From Sphingobacteriaceae bacterium (GTDB lineage: Bacteria > Bacteroidota > Bacteroidia > B-17B0 > Aurantibacillaceae), in the NCBI GenBank assembly GCA_002319075.1, contig NVQB01000001.1, positions 1 to 64,000 on the forward strand: 64,000 nt of DNA. Direction: 5' to 3'. Shown here one piece after another: positions 10,375-17,249 of the stretch. The translations under genes were made by a program, and so were the position numbers. Positions within the stretch are counted from its first letter, which is position 1. The number at the start of each line of letters is the position of its first letter. A model generated the notes under the pieces. The model searched no databases and was not told the origin of the DNA. It saw only the letters and a list, made by a program, of their open reading frames with translations.

Positions 10375-11819
10375 TTAATCAGTCTAACTTTACCAAACCT
10401 AAAAGTGTCTGGCTTATGTTGTGAATAAAAGATGACTTCGTTGTCACTCATCTGAACCCGCAGTTTGGGAATTACATATTGCTCCGAATTTTGAAACACA
10501 GGATTGTCGGTGATCCCACCTTTTGCAGAAACCACTTTTAACAGTGAATGCTTAGTATCATTATATAAAATATTAAGTTCATCCTTGTTTGATAAAACGA
10601 AATAAGAAGAATAATCAATTCCCGGTCCCACTATACGTGCCTGATGTTTTGGGATGAACTTTGACCAGGAGCTGGCGGAATTCTGAGCGATATTAATTAT
10701 CATAATCTCTTCATTCATTTGAATGGCCGGCGCTCCCTTCGTCTGAGCCTGATCGACAAATCTACGCTCACTTAAAAAGATAACTCGTCCCTCGTCCATC
10801 AAATACATGTGGTCGAGGTAGTAAGCTGGATACTCCCCTCTCAAAAAAGGGCTTTCGGGCAGCGCATATTTATTATGCTCTATAACTTCCTTTTTTTTGG
10901 GGTCGACCTTGATATAAAACGCACCTTTCACCCAGTGCTCCATTCTTTTAGTACCCGTTTTGATCTTCTGTTTTTTTTCGCAGAATAATCCACCGCAAAC
11001 TATATTACTATCCTGATCCGTTTCATATCTTAGATCGAATAGGTAGTTATCCTCTGAATTTATAGATACTTCACTTAGAACTTTTTCCTTCCATTTATAA
11101 AAAAAGAGTTTGTACACAGGCTTTTTTAATTTTTTGCCTTCTTCGATAAACTTCAATTCCACCATGAAATAAAAATCACCAGTGTTTATAATTTGCATTT
11201 CGGATACTTTGCATTGCCTGCCGATATAGGGTAATTCGAGCAGTTCGCTCCAAACCACGTTAATATTTTTATCAATGACGTGGCATTTAACCCGTATTTT
11301 CTGATCTTTTTTCCGTTTTTCAAAATAAGCCGTCATGAATTTTCGTGTATCAGGAGAACTCAGATGTATAAAATCATCCGTGTGCCTAAAATCTCTTATT
11401 TCACCAAGGATACGGTAGTTTTCGTCGACAGTAGAATCGTTTTTAAGCACATGCAAATAAGACCTGAGCAAATGAAATTTTCTGTCGTTACGATAACTAA
11501 GAAGAACAGGCCTGTTATCGATAGCTTTAATGTAATAAAGGTCTGTGCCCTGCCCTTTTACTTCAGGCATTTTAATTACCCTTCCATTATTTGAACCCAA
11601 CCCGCCAAATGTTTTTTTGGTCATGTAAAAAGCAGAGGGAGCATAAATAGTCTTAAGCTGAGTAAAAAAACAGATGCTATCCGTTGCACAGGGAAGTCGA
11701 AGCATTGAGTATCCCCTAATAGTAACACCTTCAAAACTTTCACCCCATTCAAACTGGAGTTTTTGCGCCTTGATATGAGAAAGTACAGCTATGAATAATA
11801 GAACAAAATTTCTTCGCAT
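10371..11819 (-). CDS. Secreted hypothetical protein
   Basis: Not recognised. The best start is ATG at 11819 (MRRNFVLLFIAVLSHIKAQ), because it gives a clean signal peptide; an ATG at 11849 would add 11 charged residues in front. The mature part (about 460 aa) is rich in Lys/Tyr with regularly spaced hydrophobic strands (for example DFYFMVELKFIEE, RVIFLSERRFVD), compatible with a beta-propeller-like fold, but no family motif stands out. No lipobox and no T9SS tail are seen. It is a single gene, convergent with the Ig-repeat protein and divergent from the recombinase, with a 16-bp box 82 bp upstream of the chosen start. Confidence 0.75.
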   Translation of the reverse strand: MRRNFVLLFIAVLSHIKAQKLQFEWGESFEGVTIRGYSMLRLPCATDSICFFTQLKTIYAPSAFYMTKKTFGGLGSNNGRVIKMPEVKGQGTDLYYIKAIDNRPVLLSYRNDRKFHLLRSYLHVLKNDSTVDENYRILGEIRDFRHTDDFIHLSSPDTRKFMTAYFEKRKKDQKIRVKCHVIDKNINVVWSELLELPYIGRQCKVSEMQIINTGDFYFMVELKFIEEGKKLKKPVYKLFFYKWKEKVLSEVSINSEDNYLFDLRYETDQDSNIVCGGLFCEKKQKIKTGTKRMEHWVKGAFYIKVDPKKKEVIEHNKYALPESPFLRGEYPAYYLDHMYLMDEGRVIFLSERRFVDQAQTKGAPAIQMNEEIMIINIAQNSASSWSKFIPKHQARIVGPGIDYSSYFVLSNKDELNILYNDTKHSLLKVVSAKGGITDNPVFQNSEQYVIPKLRVQMSDNEVIFYSQHKPDTFRFGKVRLIN

Positions 11820-11900
11820 TTTATTTTGGGTTTTATATATGATTTGCATAGGCAGACTCTAAATACAAATATATTACAAGAGTTCCTATTATCTCGATTT

Positions 11901-11916
11901 CTATGTGAATACCCAG
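11901..11916. promoter_or_regulatory. 16-bp box (CTATGT-GAAT-ACCCAG) upstream of the recombinase
   Basis: Exact match to CTRKGT-N4-ACCYAG, 97 bp before the recombinase ATG. A weaker repeat of the pattern (TTTTGT-GCTG-CCCATA) starts 20 bp later. A TTTG that could be part of a Bacteroidota -7 element (TAATTTG) lies at 11943, 42 bp from the box start. The truncated recombinase at 54131 has the same arrangement (box 54001, weak box 54021, TTTG 54044). Confidence 0.6.
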
Positions 11917-11997
11917 CGAATTTTGTGCTGCCCATAAAGTAATTTGCATGGAGCAAAATTTCATAACAAAAACTGAAAGTTATTTAAATCCTACCCT

Positions 11998-13074
11998 ATG
12001 CCAAAGAAAATTGAAACCTATGAACTATTACCGCTCTTCAGAAAATTTATAAACGAGCTAAAAAAAGGAAAACATCTCCAGAAAAACGGAAAAAGAATAA
12101 AGACAGGGAGTATCGACAATTATGTTTACCTGGAAAATCTTTTAAGAGAATTCAGTATCCAGAAAGGTTTTGCCATTCGTATGAAAAATGTAACGGGACT
12201 TACAAAAAAACAATTTGACGATGAAAAAAAATACTGGCAAAGCTTTTACCTTGCTTTTACAAACTACTTATACGACGAGCTGAAACATTATGACAATTAT
12301 GTTGGCAGGATGATCAAACTTCTGAGAAGTTTTTTTAACTACCTGGTTAATGAAAAAGGCCTGTCGGTTGGATTTTTTCACCGCCGTTTTTATGCACCGG
12401 CTGAGGACGTAGATATAATCGTTTTGTCTGCGGAACGTTTGAACTACCTCATTTATTCAGAACCATTTGAATCGAGCTTAAGTCCTGATTTGAAAATAGT
12501 CAGAGATGTTTTCGTATTCGGATGTTCTGTGGCACTGCGTTTTTCAGATTTGATGGCTTTAAACAAAGCAAACCTTGAAATCATAAATGACAGAATGTAC
12601 ATTAAAATGCAATCTAAAAAGACACAAACCTACACGCGTGTGAAACTTCCGGACTTTTCAGTCAAAATAATAAATAACTATTCAACCTGCTGTAAAAACA
12701 AACTCCTGCCGGGCTTTACAAAAGCTTACTTAAATAAAAAAGTTAAGCTCCTGTCAGAACTGGCTGGATTTACGGAACCCATTATTCGCACAAGACAGCG
12801 GCGAGGAGTTCCACACATAATTTATAAGGATCCTGTTAAAAAAGTTTCGTTACGGTTTTGTGATGCAGTGACTACACACACCATGCGCCGAACTGCCATT
12901 ACTACCATGATAAGCCTTGGGATGAATGAGCAGATGGTACGTCAAATAAGTGGTCATACTTCTAACAGCAAAGAGTTTTATCGGTACGTTGCTTTTGCAC
13001 AAAATTACATGGATAGCGAGATAGACACGGTACATAAAAAACTGAATGAAAAAAAACTGGCTCCGGCGCAATAA
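11998..13074 (+). CDS. Tyrosine recombinase/integrase
   Basis: Site-specific DNA recombinase of 358 aa. The N-terminal SAM-like core-binding domain (about 1-130) carries FINELKKGKHLQKNGKRIK and an FFNYLVNEKG helix. The catalytic domain has Arg I in ALRFSDLMAL, a beta-hairpin Lys (QSKKTQTYTRVKL), HTMRRTA (His-x-x-Arg), GHTSNSKEFYRYV (second His) and the nucleophilic Tyr in FYRYV. All catalytic residues appear present. Bacteroidota enzymes of this type act as phage or transposon integrases or as invertases. It sits directly before an orphan Rhs toxin-tip cassette and overlaps a perfect 10-bp inverted repeat with its stop codon. A second copy, truncated after about 54 residues, lies at 54131. 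Confidence 0.93.
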   Translation: MPKKIETYELLPLFRKFINELKKGKHLQKNGKRIKTGSIDNYVYLENLLREFSIQKGFAIRMKNVTGLTKKQFDDEKKYWQSFYLAFTNYLYDELKHYDNYVGRMIKLLRSFFNYLVNEKGLSVGFFHRRFYAPAEDVDIIVLSAERLNYLIYSEPFESSLSPDLKIVRDVFVFGCSVALRFSDLMALNKANLEIINDRMYIKMQSKKTQTYTRVKLPDFSVKIINNYSTCCKNKLLPGFTKAYLNKKVKLLSELAGFTEPIIRTRQRRGVPHIIYKDPVKKVSLRFCDAVTTHTMRRTAITTMISLGMNEQMVRQISGHTSNSKEFYRYVAFAQNYMDSEIDTVHKKLNEKKLAPAQ

Positions 13075-13099
13075 AAATTGCTAAAAACACAATTTTTAT
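13071..13099. other. Perfect 10-bp inverted repeat at the recombinase end: terminator or recombination core site
   Basis: ATAAAAATTG (13071-13080) and CAATTTTTAT (13090-13099) are perfect inverted arms separated by 9 bp (CTAAAAACA). The stop codon lies inside the left arm. The geometry (about 10-bp arms around a short spacer) resembles tyrosine-recombinase core sites. It could equally be a weak AT-only transcription terminator. No second identical copy was found by eye in the window. Confidence 0.5.
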
Positions 13100-13149
13100 G
13101 CAGAATTACGATTGGATCCTATCAGAGCTAAGCCACTACCAACAAGTCC

Positions 13150-14250
13150 GTGCAGTCATCAGGATACTATGCCTTCGGCATGGAAATGCCAGGCCGCAGA
13201 TACCAGGCTGCAGGCAGCTATAGGTACGGATTTAATGGCAAAGAGAATGATAATGAAGTGAAGGGTTCGGGCATTCAGCAGGATTATGGATTGAGAATTT
13301 ATGACACAAGAATTGCAAGGTTTTTGAGTGTCGATCCTCTCACTGCCGGGTATCCTTCTTGGTCACCATTTCCTTTTGCTATGAACAGACCCATTGACGG
13401 AATTGATTTAGATGGTGGGGAATGGAAACCTGTTAAAGATGAGGGTGGAAATATACAGGATTATACATGGGATGGATATGACGAGAATGGGAAAGCACGC
13501 GAGGGAACAGTTGCTAACGCTACCCTAAAAAAAGATGATCTTACATTAAGATTTGCAAGCAATGCTGAAAAACAAATGGGCCACGTGTATATAGAAGGTA
13601 AAACCGAATACACAAATTTTATCTTTGGTAATGTGGATAATAATTTCCTCGTATCCACAAATATCAATCAACATATAGTTTTTTCTAGTGACAACGCAGT
13701 TTGGGGTCCCGCAGGTTGTCCTTCATGTGATATTAGTAGCATGAGTGGAGACTACAGCGGTGCAAGTGGAGCCGAAATCGCAAGCCTCGCAATGCCAAAA
13801 ACAGTTTTTAAGGCAACTGGACGATTAGAAGACTGGTATCCTGAGACCTTTTTTATCCCAGTTGAAAGAATATTTTTTATTGGAGCGAAAATTTTAACCA
13901 AACCAGTAATTGGCTCTCTGGGTGCAGCCGCAAAAGGCTTGGCTAAATCGCAAAAATTTATTTTTCCGTCATGGAAGAAAGTAAAAATTGATATGAAAGA
14001 GGTATCATCGGGGCATATGACAGGTGGGTCGAGAATTGCCGAGAATTCAAAAAAAGATATTTTTCCTACGATGATGAATGAAAACCAAGTTAAAACCGCT
14101 ATCTTTCAAGCATACAACAATATACACACTATAGTTAAAAAGCAAGGTGAAAAATATTTAATTCAAGGAACTACTAAAACAGGGATGGAGATAGAAATGT
14201 GGTTCAACAAAACTACCAAAGAAATTGAAACAGCCTATCCACAATACTAA
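13150..14250 (+). CDS. Orphan Rhs tip cassette with C-terminal EndoU-like toxin
   Basis: Detached 3' end of an Rhs gene. Residues 6-90 are the Rhs-associated core seen in the full-length Rhs at 17250-25829 (YYAFGMEMPGRRYQ, FNGKENDNEVKGSG, RFLSVDPL, NRPIDGIDLDG). After that junction the C-terminal domain is unrelated to that Rhs. Its end reads GHMTGGSR (His289), KDIFPTMM and EIETAYPQY, the pattern of bacterial EndoU-type (BECR-fold) RNase toxins. The frame can only start at GTG 13150, with no signal peptide and no promoter seen, so it is probably a silent cassette waiting to be recombined into the main gene rather than an expressed protein. It follows the recombinase by 75 bp and precedes its probable immunity gene by 9 bp. 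Confidence 0.82.
   Translation: MQSSGYYAFGMEMPGRRYQAAGSYRYGFNGKENDNEVKGSGIQQDYGLRIYDTRIARFLSVDPLTAGYPSWSPFPFAMNRPIDGIDLDGGEWKPVKDEGGNIQDYTWDGYDENGKAREGTVANATLKKDDLTLRFASNAEKQMGHVYIEGKTEYTNFIFGNVDNNFLVSTNINQHIVFSSDNAVWGPAGCPSCDISSMSGDYSGASGAEIASLAMPKTVFKATGRLEDWYPETFFIPVERIFFIGAKILTKPVIGSLGAAAKGLAKSQKFIFPSWKKVKIDMKEVSSGHMTGGSRIAENSKKDIFPTMMNENQVKTAIFQAYNNIHTIVKKQGEKYLIQGTTKTGMEIEMWFNKTTKEIETAYPQY
13165..13267 (+). repeat. Rhs junction repeat, copy in the orphan cassette
   Basis: About 103 bp beginning TACTATGCCTTCGGCATGG are nearly identical (four differences by eye) to the reverse complement of 18266-18368 inside the full-length Rhs gene. Identity falls off sharply further 3', where the toxin tips diverge. 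Such a segment is long enough to serve homologous tip exchange. Confidence 0.85.
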
Positions 14251-14259
14251 AAAACGAGT

Positions 14260-14709
14260 ATGAATATAATTACTGAAATTGACTCTCTAAACAAAAAAAA
14301 TGACAAGGTTACTGGCATAATTTACATTAAAAAAGGTGATATCTGCTTTCCGGAAGAAAATTGGAATGATTTCATTGTTACTATTACAAAATGGTGGCTG
14401 GATAATGTTGTTGGTATTCTTGAATCTCAACATTCAGAATTTGATTTTAGTTTTATGGATGGTCCATATTCATTTAGATTGTACTTAGTAAATAGTCAAA
14501 AGGAGGTGGAAATTACATTGATAAAACGCCATAAAGAGGAGATATATTCTTTTAAGCTCGATAAGGAAAGTTTGGTTTATGAGATAGGTACGTTGGCAGA
14601 AAATATACTCGCAAAATGTAAAAATGAAAATTGGGCCAGCATAGAAATTGAGGACTTAACACGGAGCTTTGCTAAATTTTCCGCACTTCGAAAAAGTAAT
14701 ATCAATTAA
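14260..14709 (+). CDS. Probable immunity protein for the EndoU-like tip
   Basis: A 149-aa acidic cytoplasmic protein without signal peptide (MNIITEIDSLNKKNDKVTG). It is placed 9 bp after the toxin tip and ends before a strong terminator. The segment CFPEENWNDFIVTITKWW, with Trp pairs and an amphipathic helix, resembles small immunity proteins seen behind polymorphic toxins. I do not recognise a named Imm family with certainty. Its role, neutralising the EndoU-like domain encoded just upstream, is inferred from position and size. Confidence 0.65.
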   Translation: MNIITEIDSLNKKNDKVTGIIYIKKGDICFPEENWNDFIVTITKWWLDNVVGILESQHSEFDFSFMDGPYSFRLYLVNSQKEVEITLIKRHKEEIYSFKLDKESLVYEIGTLAENILAKCKNENWASIEIEDLTRSFAKFSALRKSNIN

Positions 14710-14737
14710 TTTGAATTGTTATAGAAATAAGTTTCTC

Positions 14738-14768
14738 AAAGAGCCGATACTTTACGGCTCTTTTTTTT
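14738..14768 (+). terminator. Rho-independent terminator after the cassette
   Basis: AAAGAGCCG and CGGCTCTTT (14738-14746 with 14755-14763) form a 9-bp stem with an 8-nt loop, followed by a run of T. It lies 29 bp after the immunity gene stop and marks the end of the toxin/immunity cassette. Confidence 0.85.
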
Positions 14769-14770
14769 GT

Positions 14771-14983
14771 TTATTGGGAATTCACAAAAGGCGTATCTTT
14801 AAAAACGTCTTGAATTACCCCATCTGGATTTACTACACCAAATTCTTGTATCTTATAATCTATTCTGTGTATAAATCCACTTGTATCTTTGAACTCTTCA
14901 ATATTATTTCCACTTCAACTTAAGAGATCTTCACCATATTTAACTAAATCTTTTTCGTCGAATAAATAAAAAAGTACATGAGC
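14771..14983 (-). pseudogene. Degenerate coding remnant (probable old immunity or toxin gene)
   Basis: On the minus strand one frame reads AHVLFYLFDEKDLVKYGEDL, then a TGA stop, then continues as NNIEEFKDTSGFIHRIDYK and ends FKDTPFVNSQ-stop at 14771. The composition is protein-like on both sides of the stop, so this is a decayed ORF. The region 14984-15109 contains further short remnants but no gene. It lies at the far end of the immunity-gene trail downstream of the Rhs gene. The family is not recognised. Confidence 0.45.
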
Positions 14984-15109
14984 TTACGGTTTTATTAAAT
15001 ACGCTTTTAATTTTGATCGTATTACTTCATATATCTTGAATAGAGTATTCGAAAATAATCGAAAAGATTAATTACCTCTCGCATTATTTCTGATAGTAGT
15101 GAAGAGTTG

Positions 15110-15568
15110 TCAATTGTGAACAAAAAATTTAGTAAAGTTTTGTAACGATATCCTTTCTAATCCAAGTTGATCATTGTTTTTATCCATCTCTTCATTGTAT
15201 ACGCATATCATAGTTATTACATTTTTCATTGAAAGTTCTGATATTGGAAGGTGGTTAAAAGTAAAATATAATCCTTTAATATTTTCAACGTGAAAGATTA
15301 AATCTACGTCGTCGTAATACAAAGTAAATTGACGAATAACTTCTTCAAAGGTAGATCCTATCTTAATTATCTCCGAGTAACTTTCATCGCTAGCTACATC
15401 TAAACTTATAAGGACTACAACACTGTCCCCATCAATCCTGAAAAATAGTTCATTTAATTTATATTGTTTCTGATTAAGTGAAAGATCCTTAATAAATACA
15501 GCGTTCGGATAATCACTTAAATGATTACCGATTCTAATATCTCCTAATTGGCTACCGGGTACTATCAT
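15110..15568 (-). CDS. Small hypothetical protein, probable orphan immunity protein
   Basis: A 152-aa cytoplasmic protein (MIVPGSQLGDIRIGNHLSDYP) without signal peptide, with alternating strands (FFRIDGDSVVVLISLDVA). It overlaps the upstream gene by 17 bp, so the two are coupled. It lies in the minus-strand trail of small genes behind the Rhs toxin, where displaced immunity genes accumulate. The family is not recognised; function is inferred only from context. Confidence 0.6.
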   Translation of the reverse strand: MIVPGSQLGDIRIGNHLSDYPNAVFIKDLSLNQKQYKLNELFFRIDGDSVVVLISLDVASDESYSEIIKIGSTFEEVIRQFTLYYDDVDLIFHVENIKGLYFTFNHLPISELSMKNVITMICVYNEEMDKNNDQLGLERISLQNFTKFFVHN

Positions 15569-15974
15569 TGAACTTTATCGAAACATTGACATGCTGGGAA
15601 AATTCAAGAAAACTATCGATCCACGCTGATTTTAAATTTTTACTTTCATCGTCGTCTTTAATAGCCTTGTCAATGTCAAATAGTAATTTTTGTATGTTGA
15701 TATTAAACTTTTTTTGGATCTCAAATATAAAATTATATACATGCGTCAATCCTTCTTCTATATCTACATCTTCCCTAAGTATATCTTCTTTCTTTATTAT
15801 ATCAATCCAAAGAGGTTTCAAAGCGGTGTCTATCGGTTCTCCACCAGAAAAAATTTCATAGTCCATACTTCCTAACACTCCGCCAAGATCATCTAATTTG
15901 GTTTTTTCATAGTATTTATCTAAAAATGAAATCATATCTTTATACGCCGAAAAATAACCTATTCTGTTACTCAT
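15552..15974 (-). CDS. Small protein of the polymorphic-toxin immunity type
   Basis: A 140-aa acidic cytoplasmic protein. The segment LGGVLGSMDYEIFSGGEPID followed by LWIDII resembles a motif (L-G-x-L-L-x-D-G-x-P-x-D-x-A-x-W) seen in a family often encoded behind polymorphic toxins, where it is taken as immunity. It is coupled to the next gene by a 17-bp overlap. Its cognate toxin is not adjacent, which suggests a displaced immunity gene kept for protection against siblings that carry older tips. Confidence 0.6.
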   Translation of the reverse strand: MSNRIGYFSAYKDMISFLDKYYEKTKLDDLGGVLGSMDYEIFSGGEPIDTALKPLWIDIIKKEDILREDVDIEEGLTHVYNFIFEIQKKFNINIQKLLFDIDKAIKDDDESKNLKSAWIDSFLEFSQHVNVSIKFNDSTR

Positions 15975-16076
15975 TGACGTCTTTTGAATGAAAAATGACT
16001 TGCATAGATTGTCGATTATTACCCAATCGTTTCATTTTAGAAAGAATACTTCAATTTCGCATTCAAAAAGATATGA

Positions 16077-16343
16077 TTATGTATTTTCAAGTGTATCTAA
16101 GGCATCGAAAAAATTACCTAAGTGTTTCTTTGAGGCATGTTTATATTCTCTATAAGATTCAGAGCAGTAAACGAGTTTCTGCGCTTCGTTACGATCTATT
16201 TCGAGAACCCCTGCTACGATTATTCCACAGTAATTTGGTGGTACTTTTTTAGATCTGAGGTCTCGTATAATGAGGTCTATTGAAATACCATCTTTATATT
16301 TTGCGATAGCTTCCTGTAAATAGCCTTTAATTTTTTCTACCAT
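16077..16343 (-). CDS. Small probable immunity protein paired with a toxin remnant
   Basis: An 88-aa protein (MVEKIKGYLQEAIAKYKDG) that is predicted helical and lacks a signal peptide. Its start is 3 bp after the stop of a broken toxin C-terminus (16347-16590), the classic toxin-immunity spacing. The pair is therefore probably an older Rhs tip whose toxin half has decayed while the immunity gene survived. The family is not recognised. About 100 bp of non-coding or decayed sequence separates it from the next gene at 15974. Confidence 0.55.
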   Translation of the reverse strand: MVEKIKGYLQEAIAKYKDGISIDLIIRDLRSKKVPPNYCGIIVAGVLEIDRNEAQKLVYCSESYREYKHASKKHLGNFFDALDTLENT

Positions 16344-16346
16344 ACT

Positions 16347-16590
16347 TTAATTTTCGTCAACGTCATAAATTTTAGACTTCCTATTTTTTCCCTTAAGTTT
16401 CCTTCCCCTCTTGTACCTTTAAATTCAAAAGTTTTAGCACCCTTATCTTTTGCAAATTTTTTAAACTCATTCAGAGTTTCTTTTAGCTTATTAGCTGAGG
16501 TTGTGGTTTTCAGTAGCTAGATTTATAAAAAAATAAGGACTTGCCGTTCTGCTAAGAGATTCCCCACAAGGACATAATTTATATTTACGA
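16347..16590 (-). pseudogene. Broken toxin C-terminus (displaced Rhs tip)
   Basis: Minus-strand text in shifting frames: KYKLCPCGESLSRTASPYFF, then ANKLKETLNEFKKFAKDKG followed by AKTFEFKGTRG, then RKLKGKNRKSKIYDVDEN with a stop at 16347-16349. At least two frameshifts are needed to join them. The Lys-rich end and its position 3 bp before a small probable immunity gene mark it as a former toxin tip. The Rhs core that once preceded it is gone. Confidence 0.6.
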
Positions 16591-16608
16591 TTCACAAAAG
16601 ATTATTTA

Positions 16609-17103
16609 TTAATCTGACGGATATAATTTCAACAAAGCTGGATATTCGGAAACGGAAAAAGGACCATTTGTGAGATAGTGAGTTGTTATTTTTCGTTGAC
16701 TCACATTCTCTTCACGGGTTTTAAAATCAAAATCACCATCTATAGAGTAATAGATCTCAATTTCAGGAAATTTTTCCGAGAAGAATTTTATAATGTATTG
16801 TATCCAATCTTCACTAAAAAGTTTCGTCTGAAAATCCTTATCATCAATGGTTAATACCACGCAAATTATTTTATCAAATTTTTCAATACTAATAGGCAAA
16901 TAATAATCTTCGCCATCCAATTCCTTTATCTCTAAAATATTATCCGCATAATTTTCGTTGGCATAATTAAAAAAGTCGAATTGAAATTTTGGGTAAAACA
17001 AACCTTCAAAAGATGACTCCGTCAAGGAACTTAACAAAGAAATTGAATTTTCTAAGCTACTAATTTCGTTTTTAAACACGACTATTAATGCTGAAATCAT
17101 CAT
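16609..17103 (-). CDS. Probable immunity protein of the current Rhs toxin
   Basis: A 164-aa acidic cytoplasmic protein (MMISALIVVFKNEISSLENS), with strands such as FDKIICVVLTIDDKDF and IEIYYSIDGDFDFK. It is the first gene after the Rhs toxin stop, 146 bp downstream on the same strand. That is the expected place for the immunity protein against the Rhs C-terminal nuclease. No named family is recognised; the role is inferred from position, size and acidity. Confidence 0.62.
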   Translation of the reverse strand: MMISALIVVFKNEISSLENSISLLSSLTESSFEGLFYPKFQFDFFNYANENYADNILEIKELDGEDYYLPISIEKFDKIICVVLTIDDKDFQTKLFSEDWIQYIIKFFSEKFPEIEIYYSIDGDFDFKTREENVSQRKITTHYLTNGPFSVSEYPALLKLYPSD

Positions 17104-17249
17104 TATTGTCTACCAATTTACAATTTTAAGAAAGGTTTATTTGAATTAACATATTTTATTTTCATGCAGATAATTTCATACAAATGTACATCAGAAAGTC
17201 GCAATGCCAATATAGTGAAATAATTTAATATTCAAAAAATATCAAAATC

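Noticed and set aside
14669-14923. 84-aa plus-strand ORF after the immunity gene
   Set aside because: It runs through the strong terminator hairpin and its poly-T, and through an opposite-strand gene remnant; the Phe/Tyr/Ile-rich text is what AT-rich non-coding sequence gives.
15568-16252. Plus-strand ORFs at 15568, 15690 and 15995
   Set aside because: They are shadows of the minus-strand immunity-type genes, which have better composition, overlaps and context.
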